Below, piece by piece: positions 29,485 through 38,556 of a stretch of DNA of 64,000 nucleotides. Position 1 is the stretch's first letter. The number at the start of each line of letters is the position of its first letter. The position numbers and the translations under genes were made by a program. The notes under the pieces were generated by a model, which worked only from the letters and a program-made list of their open reading frames with translations, was not told where the DNA came from and did not search any database. This DNA is from an uncultured Sphingomonas sp. (lineage in GTDB: Bacteria > Pseudomonadota > Alphaproteobacteria > Sphingomonadales > Sphingomonadaceae): contig NZ_CADCVZ010000061.1 in the NCBI RefSeq assembly GCF_902806265.1, positions 1 through 64,000 on the forward strand. The letters are read 5' to 3'.

Positions 29485-30396
29485 TCAGCCGCATTGCGCC
29501 CGGTGCAGCAGCTTGTGGTCCGCCAGCACCAGCGCGACCATCGCCTCGACCACCGGCGCCCCGCGGATGCCGACGCAGGGGTCGTGCCGCCCGCCGATGC
29601 CGATGCTCGACGTCGGCTTGAACGCGACCTGCAGCACGATCGGCTGTCCGGTCGAGATACCCCCATCAATTCCGCTCGCTTTCATCGCCGCCAGGCTCGC
29701 CCGCCCGCTCGCCCGGCCGGCGGCGAACCCTTCGCCGATCTCCACGCCCTTGACCGCGTTGATCCCCATGCACGCCGCCGCGAGCTCCGCGTCCAGCTTG
29801 GCATAGACCGGCGCGCCCCAGCCCGCCGGCACGCCGGTCGCCACGCATTCGATCACCGCGCCCAGGCTGTCGCTGCTTGATCGAGCTTCGTCCAGCAGCG
29901 CATCCCAGCGCGCGGCGTCCGCCTCGCCGCCGATCTCCGCCACCCGCGCTTCGATCGTGACTTCCGGCACGATCAACCGCGCCACCGCGCCAGCAGCGAC
30001 CCGCGCCGCCGTTTCCCGAGCCGACGCCCGCCCACCGCCGCGGGGATCGCGCAGACCGTACTTGGCCTCATACGCCGCATCGGCATGACCCGGCCGCGGC
30101 GGCAGCCCCGCATAATCCTTAGAGCGCGCGTCCACATTCTCGATCATCATGCTGATCGGCGTGCCGGTCGTCCGCCCTTCGTACACCCCCGACAGGATGC
30201 GCACGCGGTCCGGCTCCTGCCGCGGCGAGACGTTGCGCCCCGTGCCCGGCCGCCGCTGGTCGAGCCAGCGCTGCACCCAGGCTTCGTCGAGTCCCAGCCC
30301 CGGCGGGCAGCCGTCCACCACCGCACCGATAGCCGGTCCATGGCTCTCGCCCCAGGTCGTGAAGCGCAGCGCCCGGCCGAAGCTGTTCCAGCTCAT
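29485..30396 (-). CDS. aroC: Chorismate synthase (shortened form)
   Basis: The gene product makes chorismate from EPSP using reduced FMN. Motifs: [50 protein letters not shown]-like ([16 protein letters not shown]), [48 protein letters not shown] and [14 protein letters not shown]. It is only 303 residues, against roughly 350-365 for most. Segments are shorter after [14 protein letters not shown]-like residues at about 150, around the FMN-proximal [10 protein letters not shown] loop, and before GRHDPC. Catalytic motifs remain. The ATG overlaps the aroA stop by 4 bases; this is the last gene of the aromatic operon. Confidence 0.93.
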   Translation of the reverse strand: MSWNSFGRALRFTTWGESHGPAIGAVVDGCPPGLGLDEAWVQRWLDQRRPGTGRNVSPRQEPDRVRILSGVYEGRTTGTPISMMIENVDARSKDYAGLPPRPGHADAAYEAKYGLRDPRGGGRASARETAARVAAGAVARLIVPEVTIEARVAEIGGEADAARWDALLDEARSSSDSLGAVIECVATGVPAGWGAPVYAKLDAELAAACMGINAVKGVEIGEGFAAGRASGRASLAAMKASGIDGGISTGQPIVLQVAFKPTSSIGIGGRHDPCVGIRGAPVVEAMVALVLADHKLLHRAQCG

Positions 30397-31679
30397 CGCA
30401 GCTCCTCGATCCCCGCGCCGATCCCGCGCATCGCTTCGCGAAAGCCCGGAAAGCTCGTGGCGATCATCTCGGCCTCGTCGACCTCGACCGGCTCCGCGGC
30501 GCCCAGCCCGAGCACCAGGTGCGCCATGGCGATGCGGTGGTCGCCCTCCGTCCGCACCGCCGCGCCTCCGCGCACCGGCCCGCCCCGAACGACCAGCGCA
30601 TCCCCGTCCGCCCGCGCCTCGACCCCGCACGCGCTCAGCCCTTCGGCCATCAGCGCCAGGCGGTCGCTCTCCTTGTGCCGCAGCTCGTCGAGCCCCTCGA
30701 TCCGGGTCTCGCCCCGCGCACAGGCCGCGACCACCGCCAGGATCGGGATCTCGTCCACCATCGACGGGATCTCCTCGGGCGTGAACTCCGCCCCGAAGAT
30801 CGGCCCGAACCGCACCCGCACGTCGCCGATCGTCTCGCCCTGGCTGCCCCGCACATTGTCCAACCGCACGTCGGCGCCCATCCGCTGCAGCGCCATGATG
30901 AAGCCGGAGCGCAGCGGGTTGAGCAGCACGCCCTCCGTCCTCACCTCCGAGCCCGGGACGATCGCCGCGGCGGCCCAGGCGAAGGCGGCGGCGGAGGGGT
31001 CGCCGGGCACGCTCACCAGCCGGCCCTCAAGTTTCCGCGCGGCCCCGAGCCGGGTCACGCGCCCGTCCGTCTCGACCTCCGCACCGAAGTGGCGAAGCAT
31101 GATCTCGCTATGGTTGCGGCTGGGCAGGGGCTCGATCACCGTGACCGGCGCGTCGCTGCCGAGCCCCGCCAGCAGCACCGCCGATTTCACCTGCGCCGAG
31201 GCCGGCACGTTGAGGTGCTCGATGCTCCTGAGCCCGCCGCCGTGCATCGTCAGCGGAAGCGTGTCGCCGCCTTCGAAGCGCACGCCCATCGACTCCAGCG
31301 GCCTCCGCACCCGCCCCATCGGCCTGCGGCTGAGTGACTCGTCGCCAACAAAGGTGGCAGTCAGGTCAAACCCCGCCGCCGCACCCATCAGCAGCCGCGC
31401 CGCGGTGCCGCTGTTGCCGCACTCGATCGGCGCATCGGGCGAGCGCCACGGCGCCCCGATGACCCGCCACCGCCCCGGCCCGAACCGCTCCACCCGCGGC
31501 CCGAGCGCGCGCACCGCCGCGGCGGTGGCCTGCACGTCCTCGCTCTCCAGCAGGCCCGAGATCACGGTCTCGCCCTCGGCCAACCCGCCCAGGATCAGCG
31601 CTCGGTGCGACACCGACTTGTCGCCGGGCACCGCGAAGCGCCCGGACAGCGGATCACCGTGGTGCGCGCGCAGCTTCAG
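30393..31679 (-). CDS. aroA: 3-phosphoshikimate 1-carboxyvinyltransferase (EPSP synthase, class II-like)
   Basis: This enzyme of about 428 residues joins PEP and shikimate 3-phosphate. Motifs: [70 protein letters not shown] and [10 protein letters not shown]; the pattern is that of class II enzymes. Homology continues upstream of the only standard start (GTG 31631, inside VPGDKS) through PLSGRFA. No ATG, GTG or TTG exists before the next in-frame stop. I therefore place the start at the CTG at 31679, which overlaps the SDR stop as CTGA. This non-standard start is an inference. Confidence 0.9.
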   Translation of the reverse strand: MKLRAHHGDPLSGRFAVPGDKSVSHRALILGGLAEGETVISGLLESEDVQATAAAVRALGPRVERFGPGRWRVIGAPWRSPDAPIECGNSGTAARLLMGAAAGFDLTATFVGDESLSRRPMGRVRRPLESMGVRFEGGDTLPLTMHGGGLRSIEHLNVPASAQVKSAVLLAGLGSDAPVTVIEPLPSRNHSEIMLRHFGAEVETDGRVTRLGAARKLEGRLVSVPGDPSAAAFAWAAAAIVPGSEVRTEGVLLNPLRSGFIMALQRMGADVRLDNVRGSQGETIGDVRVRFGPIFGAEFTPEEIPSMVDEIPILAVVAACARGETRIEGLDELRHKESDRLALMAEGLSACGVEARADGDALVVRGGPVRGGAAVRTEGDHRIAMAHLVLGLGAAEPVEVDEAEMIATSFPGFREAMRGIGAGIEELR

Positions 31680-32551
31680 ACCGCCAGCGCCTTGCCGACT
31701 TCAACCTGGCCCTGCTCGAGCCCAGACGCAGGAACCGTCGCCGTCGCAGGATCGCCGATCTCGCCCAAGCGATCGAGGATTGCCTGCGCCGCGTGGAGAT
31801 CGTCCATGCCGGCGATCGAGATGCCGCGGGTCAGCGTCACCTGCGCCTGCTCGATCCCCTGCGCCCCCGCGCACAGGATCGTCCGGTTGGGCGCATCTTC
31901 CGCCACTAGCGCCAGCAACGCGGGACTCACGTACTCGGGCTTGAGCAGCTCCAGCGCCTGGGGCGGCAGCAGCTGCTCGGTCATCGCCGTGCGCGCGGTC
32001 GGGGCCAGGCAGTTGACGCGGATGTTGGTCTTGGCGCCCTCCAGGCTGAGCGTCTGCATCAGCCCGACCAGCGCCATCTTCGCCGCGCCATAGTTCGACT
32101 GGCCGAAGTTGCCATACAGCCCGCTCGAGGAGGTGGTCATGACGATCCGGCCGTAGCCGCGCTCGCGCATGCCGTCCCATACCGCCTTGGTACAGATCAC
32201 CGAGCCCATCAGGTGCACGTCGACCACCAGCCGGAAGTCGGCCAGCTCCAGCTTGCTGAAGCTCTTGTCGCGCAGGATGCCGGCATTGTTGACCAGAATG
32301 TCGACCGCGCCCGCCCGGGCCACCATCTCCGCCACCGCCGCTTCGTCGGTGACCGAAGCGCCGGTCGCCTCGGCCTGGCCGCTGGCGCTGCGGACTTCCT
32401 CGACGACCGCCTCGGCCGCGGCGAGGTTCTGCGGCACGTCGTTGACGATCACCCGTGCGCCCGCCCGCGCCAGCAGCAGCGCGTGGGTGCGGCCCAGGCC
32501 GCCGCCCGCGCCGGTGACGATCGCTGTCCTGCCTTCAAGCGAAACGGCCAT
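31676..32551 (-). CDS. SDR-family oxidoreductase (HSD17B4/FabG-like)
   Basis: This 291-residue short-chain dehydrogenase has the NAD(P) motif TGAGGGLGRTHALLLARAG, NNAGILRDKSFSKL and the catalytic Ser with YxxxK (TSSSGLYGNFGQSNYGAAK). It resembles the (R)-3-hydroxyacyl-CoA dehydrogenase domain of HSD17B4-type multifunctional enzymes, not a known aromatic-pathway enzyme. It lies between trpA (17-base overlap; its AGGAG site is inside trpA) and aroA (CTGA overlap). It is part of the operon but its role there is unknown. Confidence 0.88.
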   Translation of the reverse strand: MAVSLEGRTAIVTGAGGGLGRTHALLLARAGARVIVNDVPQNLAAAEAVVEEVRSASGQAEATGASVTDEAAVAEMVARAGAVDILVNNAGILRDKSFSKLELADFRLVVDVHLMGSVICTKAVWDGMRERGYGRIVMTTSSSGLYGNFGQSNYGAAKMALVGLMQTLSLEGAKTNIRVNCLAPTARTAMTEQLLPPQALELLKPEYVSPALLALVAEDAPNRTILCAGAQGIEQAQVTLTRGISIAGMDDLHAAQAILDRLGEIGDPATATVPASGLEQGQVEVGKALAV

Positions 32552-33353
32552 GCTGCTCCTCTTGGCTGCCGGGCAGGGCAGTAGCGGCCTTCATCGCCAA
32601 GACAAGTTCACGTAAGCCGTCGGCATCCGCGCCCAGCCGCACCAGCGCCGAGCCGGCGATCACCCCCGCTGCGCCTGATGCTAGCGCTTCCCCGACCTGG
32701 TCCGGGGTCGAGATGCCGAAGCCCAGCACCGGCGGCGGAGCGCCCGCCTCCCGCAACAGCCCAAACAGCTGGTCATGGTCGAGCGCTAGGCGATCGCGGG
32801 TGCCGGTCACTCCGGCCCGGGCGACGCAATAGGTATAGCCCGACGACAGTTCGGCGATGCGGCGGATCACCGGCTCGGGCGTGTTCGGCGCGGCGATCAT
32901 GACGTAATCGAGCCCCGCCGCCCGCGCCGCGGCGGCATAGGGCTCCGCCTCCAGGCTCGGCACGTCCGCGACCAGGATCGAGTCGGCGCCAGCGGCGGCG
33001 GCATCCGTCATGAACCGCTCCCGCCCGCGCGCCGCCAGCAGGTTGGCGTAGGTGAGGATGCCCACCGGCACCGCCGGGTGCTTGGCCCGGAACTGCGCGA
33101 TCAGCCCGAAGCAATCGTCGACCCGCACGCCGGCCCCGAGCGCGCGTTCCGCCGCGGCCTGGATCACCGGCCCGTCGGCGACCGGGTCCGAGAAGGCAAT
33201 GCCGACCTCCATCATGTCGGCTCCGCCCTCGACCAGCGCGTCGAGCAGGGCCGCGCTGGTTGCCACGTCGGGGTCGCCGAGCATCAGGAAGCCGCCGAAT
33301 GCCCCCTCGGCCCGCTGGTGCAGGCGAAGAAACATCTCCTCGTAGCGGCTCAC
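32535..33353 (-). CDS. trpA: Tryptophan synthase alpha chain
   Basis: This 272-residue TIM barrel releases indole from indole-3-glycerol phosphate. The catalytic Glu and Asp are in [32 protein letters not shown]-like ([13 protein letters not shown]) and [17 protein letters not shown] are the phosphate-site motifs. It overlaps trpB by 4 bases and the following SDR gene by 17, so translation is coupled in this operon. Confidence 0.97.
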   Translation of the reverse strand: MSRYEEMFLRLHQRAEGAFGGFLMLGDPDVATSAALLDALVEGGADMMEVGIAFSDPVADGPVIQAAAERALGAGVRVDDCFGLIAQFRAKHPAVPVGILTYANLLAARGRERFMTDAAAAGADSILVADVPSLEAEPYAAAARAAGLDYVMIAAPNTPEPVIRRIAELSSGYTYCVARAGVTGTRDRLALDHDQLFGLLREAGAPPPVLGFGISTPDQVGEALASGAAGVIAGSALVRLGADADGLRELVLAMKAATALPGSQEEQHGRFA

Positions 33354-34531
33354 GCCTCCGCGCCCTTCAGCAGCTTGACCGCCTGCGCCATGTCCTTGTC
33401 GCCGCGGCCCGACAGGTTGACCACGATCACCGTCTCCTCGGTCGCGGCCTCCGCCAGCTCCAGCGCGTGGGCGAGGGCATGGGCGCTCTCGAAGGCCGGG
33501 ATGATGCCTTCCGTTTGCGCCAGCGCCTGGAACGCCGCCAGCGCGTCGCCGTCCTCCACTCCGACGTAGCTCGCCCGGCCGGTTTCCTTAAGGTGCGCAT
33601 GCTCCGGCCCTACCGCCGGATAGTCGAGCCCAGCGGAGATCGACCAGCTGTCCGCCACCTGCCCGTCCGAGTCCTGCAGCACCAGCGTCTCGGTCCCATG
33701 CAGGATGCCGTGCGAGCCGCGCAGGATGGTCGCGCCATGCTCGTGGCCGTTGAGGCCCTTGCCCGCCGCCTCGACCCCGATCAGCGCCACGTCTTCGTCG
33801 GGTACGAAGTCGCTGAACATGCCGATCGCGTTCGACCCGCCGCCCACGCAGGCCACCACTGAGTCGGGCAGCCGTCCCTCGACCTCCAGCGTCTGGGCCC
33901 GCGCCTCGCGGCCGATTACCCGCTGGAACTGGCGGACCATGGTCGGAAAGGGGTGGGGGCCCGCGGCGGTGCCGAGCAGATAGTGGGTTTCCGGGAAGCT
34001 CGCGGTCCAGTCGCGCAGCGCTTCGTTCACCGCATCCTTGAGCGTCCGCCCGCCGCCGGTCACCGGGATCACCCGCGCGCCCATCAGCTCCATTCGGAAC
34101 ACGTTGAGCTGCTGCCGCTCAACGTCGTCGGCGCCCATGTAGATCTCGGTCTCCAGCCCGAACAGCGCGCCGGCCAGCGCGGTGGCGACGCCATGCTGCC
34201 CCGCCCCCGTCTCGGCGATCAGCCGGCGCTTGCCCATACGCTTGGCGAGCAGCCCCTGCGCCAGCACCTGGTTGGTCTTGTGTGCGCCCCCGTGCAGCAG
34301 GTCCTCACGCTTGAGGTAGATGCGCGCCGGCGTGCCCGCGGCGAGGTTGCGGCAGCGGGTCAGCGGGGTCGGCCGCCCGGCATAGGTGGCCAGCAGCTCC
34401 TGCAGCTCGGCCCCGAACTGCGGGTCCTCCTCCGCCTCCAGGAACGCCGCCTCCAGCTGCTCCAGCGCCGGCACCAGGATCTCGGGCACATAACAGCCGC
34501 CGTAGCGGCCAAAGCGTCCGTCGTGCTTCAT
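33350..34531 (-). CDS. trpB: Tryptophan synthase beta chain
   Basis: This 393-residue PLP enzyme joins indole and serine. Motifs: [19 protein letters not shown] at the N-terminus, the PLP Lys in [18 protein letters not shown], the catalytic Glu in AETGAGQHG and the phosphate loop [12 protein letters not shown]. The ATG at 34531 overlaps the trpCF stop by 4 bases. Confidence 0.98.
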   Translation of the reverse strand: MKHDGRFGRYGGCYVPEILVPALEQLEAAFLEAEEDPQFGAELQELLATYAGRPTPLTRCRNLAAGTPARIYLKREDLLHGGAHKTNQVLAQGLLAKRMGKRRLIAETGAGQHGVATALAGALFGLETEIYMGADDVERQQLNVFRMELMGARVIPVTGGGRTLKDAVNEALRDWTASFPETHYLLGTAAGPHPFPTMVRQFQRVIGREARAQTLEVEGRLPDSVVACVGGGSNAIGMFSDFVPDEDVALIGVEAAGKGLNGHEHGATILRGSHGILHGTETLVLQDSDGQVADSWSISAGLDYPAVGPEHAHLKETGRASYVGVEDGDALAAFQALAQTEGIIPAFESAHALAHALELAEAATEETVIVVNLSGRGDKDMAQAVKLLKGAEA

Positions 34532-35871
34532 GCCGCTCTCCGGTCCAGTGGCCGCAGCCTGTCGAACAATGCCTGCACCTTGACCGGGTCCTTGCGCCCG
34601 GGGGCGGCCTCCACCCGTGAGCCGACGTCGATGCCGTAGACGCCCGTCGCCTGCGCGTCCCGGGCGTTGGTCGGACCAATGCCGCCCGCAAGAAAGGCCT
34701 GCGGCAGCCGCCGCTCCTGGCTGAGCGGCGCCCAGTCGAAGGCCTGCCCTGTGCCCCCGGGCCCGTTGTCGAACACCGGCCGGTCGCCGCCGCGGTCCTG
34801 GCCGGGCGCACAGGCGGTCCAGACCTCGCCGTCGAAGCCTGCCCTGATCCGGTCGATCGTTTCCGGCTGCTCCCGTCCATGCAGCTGTACCGCGGCCAGG
34901 TCGAGGTCGTTCGCCGCGGCAATGACGTAAGGCGCCGGCGCATCGCGGAACACGCCGACCGGCTTCACCCCGGCCTTGCGGGCCGCCTCGGCCAGCGCTC
35001 TGGCCAGCCGCGGCTCGATCGCACGGGGAGTGTCGGGCACGAACACAAAGCCAGCATGGCTCGCGCCGGCCAGGGCCGCGGCCCAGACATCGTCCGCGCG
35101 GGTCAGGCCGCACAGCTTCACCCGGCCGTGCACCAAGGCGCGGGCCGCCTCGTCGATGTCCTCGGCCGCCATCAACGACGAGCCGACCAGGAAGCCGTCC
35201 GAAAGGGGCGCAAGCCGCTCCACGTCCGCGCGGCTGCCGATCCCGGACTCGCTCACCAGCAGCACATCGTCGGGCACACGCGCAGCCAGCCGCTCGGTCA
35301 CCGCCAGGTCGGTCTTCAGCGTCTTCAGGTCGCGATTGTTGATCCCGATCACTGCGGCGCCAAGCGCCAGCGCCCGCTCCAGCTCGGCCTCGTCATGCAC
35401 CTCCACCAGGGCGGTCATGCCCAGCCGCTCGGCTTCCGCCAGCACCTTGCGGGCGGCCGCGTCGTCGAGCACGGACAGCATGCACAGCACGGCATCGGCC
35501 CCGTGCAGCCGCGCCTCGGCGACCTGCCGGGCATCGACGATAAAATCCTTGGCCAGCACCGGCCCGTCGAACTGCGCCCGCACCGCGCGCAGGTCTTCCA
35601 GCGATCCCCCGAAGAAGGGCGTATCGGTCAGCACGCTGATCGCGTCGGCCACGGGCGCATAGGCCCGCACCGCCGCTTTGAGCGTATGCCGGGCTTGGTG
35701 CCCCGATGGCGAGGCTCGCTTCACCTCGGTGATGAAGCGCGCCCCCGGCCGGGCCAAGGCTTCGCGGAGGCTGCGCCGCGTCGGCTCAGCTCCGGCCCCG
35801 TCGAAACCCGCCAGGCGCTGCGCCACGTCCGCCCGTTTGCGCTCGACGATCGCGCTGAGCACGTCAGCCAC
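34528..35871 (-). CDS. trpCF: Bifunctional indole-3-glycerol phosphate synthase / phosphoribosylanthranilate isomerase (TrpCF fusion)
   Basis: This 447-residue fusion of two TIM barrels resembles the E. coli TrpC protein. Residues 1 to about 250 are IGP synthase ([72 protein letters not shown]). Residues about 250-447 are PRA isomerase ([17 protein letters not shown] with the catalytic Cys, and [14 protein letters not shown] with the catalytic Asp). The start is GTG at 35871, with GGAGG 6 bases upstream, inside the end of trpD, rather than ATG 35886. Most alphaproteobacteria keep trpC and trpF separate, so the fusion is notable. Confidence 0.96.
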   Translation of the reverse strand: MADVLSAIVERKRADVAQRLAGFDGAGAEPTRRSLREALARPGARFITEVKRASPSGHQARHTLKAAVRAYAPVADAISVLTDTPFFGGSLEDLRAVRAQFDGPVLAKDFIVDARQVAEARLHGADAVLCMLSVLDDAAARKVLAEAERLGMTALVEVHDEAELERALALGAAVIGINNRDLKTLKTDLAVTERLAARVPDDVLLVSESGIGSRADVERLAPLSDGFLVGSSLMAAEDIDEAARALVHGRVKLCGLTRADDVWAAALAGASHAGFVFVPDTPRAIEPRLARALAEAARKAGVKPVGVFRDAPAPYVIAAANDLDLAAVQLHGREQPETIDRIRAGFDGEVWTACAPGQDRGGDRPVFDNGPGGTGQAFDWAPLSQERRLPQAFLAGGIGPTNARDAQATGVYGIDVGSRVEAAPGRKDPVKVQALFDRLRPLDRRAA

Positions 35872-36937
35872 GGCTGGCCTCCACATAAGCGGCGAGCACC
35901 CGACCGCCGCGCCCGCCCAGCAGGGCGTCGCGCGCCATGCCGACGCCCTCGCCGAAGCTCGCTGCGCGCCCGGCCGTCATCAGCAGCGCGCCCGCGTTCA
36001 GCGCGACGATGTCCTGCTCCGGCCGTGTCCCGCCGCCGCCGAGCAGCTGCCGCAGCCGTTCGGCATTTTCCGCCGCATCGCCGCCCGTCACCGTGCTCAG
36101 CGGCGCGCGCTCGACCCCCGCCTCCTCCGGCGTGAGCTCGACTTCCGACAGCAAGCCGTGCGCCAGGCGGATGGCCCGTGTCTCCCCGTGCAGCGCCACC
36201 TCGTCCAACCCCGATCCGTGTACCACCAGCGCCCTTTCCACCCCCACTGCCTGCAGCACCTGCGCGATCCGCCGCAGCAGCTTGGGATCGGCGACGCCCA
36301 GCAGCTGAACGGGCGGGCGGGCCGGATTGATGCATGGGCCGAGCAGGTTCATCACCGTGCGCACCTCCAGCTGCCGCCGCACCAGGGCCGCATGCTTCAT
36401 CCCGGGGTGGTAGGCGGGCGCGAACAGGAAGCAGAAGCCCGTCTCGTCCAGCAGCCGCCGCGCCTCTTCCGGCGCGACCTCCACCGGCGCGCCCAGCGCT
36501 TCCAGCACGTCGGCCGACCCGCAGCGCGAGCTCACCGAGCGATTGCCGTGCTTGGCGATCGGCAGCCCGCACGCCGCCACCACGAACGCCGCCGCGGTGG
36601 ACACGTTGATCACCCCCGACCCGTCCCCGCCCGTGCCGCAGCAGTCGGCGAAGAGATAGTCCGGCCGCGCGAACGGCAGGGCCGCCGCCGACAGCGCCTG
36701 GGCCGCGCCGACCATCTCCTCCGCCGTCTCGCCCTTCATCCGGAGCGCGATCAGCATGCCCGCGATCTCCGCCGGCTCCAGCCGCCCAAGCACCAGCCGC
36801 TCGAACAGATGCTCCGCATCCTCCGCCGTCAGGTCCTCGCCGGTCAGCAGCCGGGGCAGGGGATTGGGCACCGGCCCATGATCGGCGGGCGGAGCGGCGG
36901 CCGGCAGCGGCAGGGCAGCGAAAGCGGCGTCGGGCAT
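35864..36937 (-). CDS. trpD: Anthranilate phosphoribosyltransferase
   Basis: This 357-residue enzyme transfers phosphoribose to anthranilate. The PRPP motif is GTGGDGSGVINVSTAAAFVV, followed by AKHGNRSVSSRCGSADVLEA. FLFAPAYHPGMKHAALVRR and RTVMNLLGPCINPAR complete the family pattern. ATG at 36937 has GAGG at 7 bases. It is the first structural gene after the trp leader; trpE and trpG are not in the window. The start of trpCF overlaps its end by 8 bases. Confidence 0.97.
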   Translation of the reverse strand: MPDAAFAALPLPAAAPPADHGPVPNPLPRLLTGEDLTAEDAEHLFERLVLGRLEPAEIAGMLIALRMKGETAEEMVGAAQALSAAALPFARPDYLFADCCGTGGDGSGVINVSTAAAFVVAACGLPIAKHGNRSVSSRCGSADVLEALGAPVEVAPEEARRLLDETGFCFLFAPAYHPGMKHAALVRRQLEVRTVMNLLGPCINPARPPVQLLGVADPKLLRRIAQVLQAVGVERALVVHGSGLDEVALHGETRAIRLAHGLLSEVELTPEEAGVERAPLSTVTGGDAAENAERLRQLLGGGGTRPEQDIVALNAGALLMTAGRAASFGEGVGMARDALLGGRGGRVLAAYVEASRG

Positions 36938-36953
36938 GGGAGAACCTCGGGGC

Positions 36954-36980
36954 AAAGAAAAACCCGCCGAAAGGGCGGGT
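36954..36980 (-). terminator. trp attenuator terminator
   Basis: On the minus strand the stem ACCCGCC/GGCGGGT (loop CTTTC) is followed by TTTTCTTT and ends 17 bases before trpD. It lies 36 bases after the stop codon of the Trp-rich leader peptide. GUUGGC within the leader could pair with GCCAAC just before the terminator, as a competing structure. Confidence 0.85.
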
Positions 36981-37015
36981 CGCGGTTGGCTGGGGAGGAA
37001 ACTGCTTCGATCAGC

Positions 37016-37111
37016 TCACCGCCAACGCCATCGCGCGCCGCCCATTGCGGTCCGCCACCAGCGCGGGGCAGCGCTGGTCGAGTAAGCGTAAGAGGCAGCC
37101 GGACCGACCAT
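37016..37111 (-). CDS. trpL: trp operon leader peptide
   Basis: This 31-codon ORF begins MVGPAASYAYSTSAAPR and ends APRWWRTAMGGARWRWR. It has four Trp codons in the last 14, including one WW pair and a WRW end. GGGAGG sits a few bases upstream of the ATG. With the terminator at 36954-36980 and trpD directly after, this is a classical transcription attenuator. Low charged tRNA-Trp should stall the ribosome at the Trp codons and let transcription continue into trpD-trpCF-trpB-trpA and beyond. Confidence 0.9.
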   Translation of the reverse strand: MVGPAASYAYSTSAAPRWWRTAMGGARWRWR

Positions 37112-37141
37112 CGCCGCCTCCCTCCCGCTTAAGCGCCCGCT

Positions 37142-37147
37142 TGTCAA
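37142..37147 (-). promoter_or_regulatory. Candidate -35 box (TTGACA) upstream of trpL
   Basis: A perfect TTGACA is present on the minus strand 31-36 bases before the trpL ATG. No good -10 hexamer is visible at the normal spacing, and such a promoter would leave almost no 5' leader, so this is only a candidate. Confidence 0.25.
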
Positions 37148-37242
37148 CGGCCCCGCGCCGCACTCGCCGCACGCCGCATCCCTAGGGGCTGTCCTACAAC
37201 GAACCAACCAGGTTACAACCGGCCGGCAAAGGAGCACCCACC

Positions 37243-38271
37243 ATGCTCGCCGCCGCCGCCGCCAACCACGCCGACCCGCTGATCAAAGTCACCTGCGACC
37301 GCTGCCGCGCCAACGGCGAGGCCGGCACGGACGAGTTCGCGGACTTGGCTGAGCTGCTCCGCTTCGCCCCCGTGCCGCGCAAGGCCAAGCGGTTCGACGG
37401 CTGGACCCCTGAGCGGCAGCAGGCGTTCATCGTCGCCCTGGCCGGCTGCGGCTCCGTCCGCCGCGCCTGCCACGCCATCGGCATGGCCCAGTTCGGCGCG
37501 GAGCAGCTGCGCAAGGCCGACGGCTCCGACGACTTCAACCTCGCGTGGGAGCGCGCGCTCGACATCGCCGAGGAAGACCGCGCCGCGCGCCTGGCGCAGG
37601 GCCTGGCCGACGCCCGTCCCCGCGGCCGCCCGCCGGCCCAGCGCGGCAACTTCACCCGCCCCGCGCCCGCCGAGCCCGAGCTTCCTGAGCCCGACGCCGA
37701 CCCGCGCGCCGAATGGTTCGACCGCATCCTCGACAACTATGTCCGCAAGCTCTGCGCCGAGCGGCAGGCGCGCCTTGAAGGCCGGATCGCCGCCGCCGAC
37801 TTCGCGCTCCGCCAGATCACGGTCATCGAGCTGTGCCTGGAGCTCGGCACCGTCGACCTCCTCGGCTTTCTCCGCGAAACCCGGCTCGGCCACCGCCTTA
37901 CCGACATCGCCGACACCCCCGCCACCCGCCTGCTGGACGGGATCCGCCGCGAGCACTGGCGCCTCGCCGGCGAGCCGCCCCGCCCCGAGCCCACGCCCGG
38001 CCAGCTGCTCGGAGACCACGGCACCCACCGCACCTACCGCAGCGAAGGCGTCAGCGGCGGCCCGGACGTGGACCTCAACAAGGAGCGGGCGAAGTGGGCG
38101 GAGCAGCATCGGTGGGATGCGGAGGCTCACATACAATGGGAAGCTCACGCCCGCCGCGAGTATGAAGCCCGAGCGCCGCGGCCAAGGCGAACGACGGCGC
38201 AGCCGACGCTTCGACTTGACCAAGAGCCGCGCAGGGCCGGCCAGCCTGCCGGCGGAGCCGGACAGGACTGA
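37243..38271 (+). CDS. Terminase-small-subunit-like HTH protein, hypothetical
   Basis: This 342-residue protein starts at ATG after AAAGGAG. Residues about 48-125 (RFDGWTPERQQAFIVALAGC, GSVRRACHAIGMAQ) look like the helix-turn-helix fold of phage terminase small subunits. A Pro-rich linker, a helical part (WFDRILDNYVRKLCAERQAR) and a charged C-terminal region follow. No phage genes are near. About the last 33 codons lie inside repeat copy C, which supplies the C-terminus and stop codon. I recall similar proteins as scattered hypothetical genes in sphingomonads. Function unknown. Confidence 0.75.
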   Translation: MLAAAAANHADPLIKVTCDRCRANGEAGTDEFADLAELLRFAPVPRKAKRFDGWTPERQQAFIVALAGCGSVRRACHAIGMAQFGAEQLRKADGSDDFNLAWERALDIAEEDRAARLAQGLADARPRGRPPAQRGNFTRPAPAEPELPEPDADPRAEWFDRILDNYVRKLCAERQARLEGRIAAADFALRQITVIELCLELGTVDLLGFLRETRLGHRLTDIADTPATRLLDGIRREHWRLAGEPPRPEPTPGQLLGDHGTHRTYRSEGVSGGPDVDLNKERAKWAEQHRWDAEAHIQWEAHARREYEARAPRPRRTTAQPTLRLDQEPRRAGQPAGGAGQD

Positions 38272-38319
38272 CGTCACGGAAGCGAAGCTGAACGAAGGAC
38301 AATTCACTTCGTGACGGCC
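38171..38319 (+). repeat. Dispersed structured repeat element, copy C (overlaps CDS 3' end)
   Basis: The left part, GAGCGCCGCGGCCAAGGCGA onward, is nearly identical to copy D over about 75 bases. Then come GGCCGGCCAGCCTGC and GGACAGGACTGACGTCACG, and a hairpin with outer arms GTCACG and CGTGAC and an enlarged, A-rich interior. It covers the last codons of the 37243-38271 gene and the GTG of the next small ORF. Confidence 0.75.
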
Positions 38320-38556
38320 CTTCTTCCCTTCCCCTCACCACCCCAACCCGAAAGCCCCAATCATGCCAACCCACCGGAGCCCACCGCCCCCAACACCCGC
38401 AGCTTCACCCTGAACAGCGGGGAAGCCCACGACCTCCTCTGCCGCCGCGAGCGCAGCATGCTCCCCCGCCTGCCGCGGCCCGAGCGCACCCCCGTCATCC
38501 GCGACCTCAGCACCCCGCCGAGCAAGGACGGGCAGGGCAGGCCGGAGCTCGGCTGA
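38311..38556 (+). CDS. Small hypothetical protein between repeat copies C and D
   Basis: This 81-residue frame has high G+C at third positions, as real genes here do. It has a Pro-rich N-terminus and a charged C-terminal part (AHDLLCRRERSMLPRLPRPE, then TPVIRDLSTPPSKDGQGRP). The only start is a GTG inside the right hairpin arm of copy C, with GAAGGA about 11 bases upstream. Its stop adjoins copy D. No family is recognised and the start is doubtful. Confidence 0.4.
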   Translation: MTALLPFPSPPQPESPNHANPPEPTAPNTRSFTLNSGEAHDLLCRRERSMLPRLPRPERTPVIRDLSTPPSKDGQGRPELG

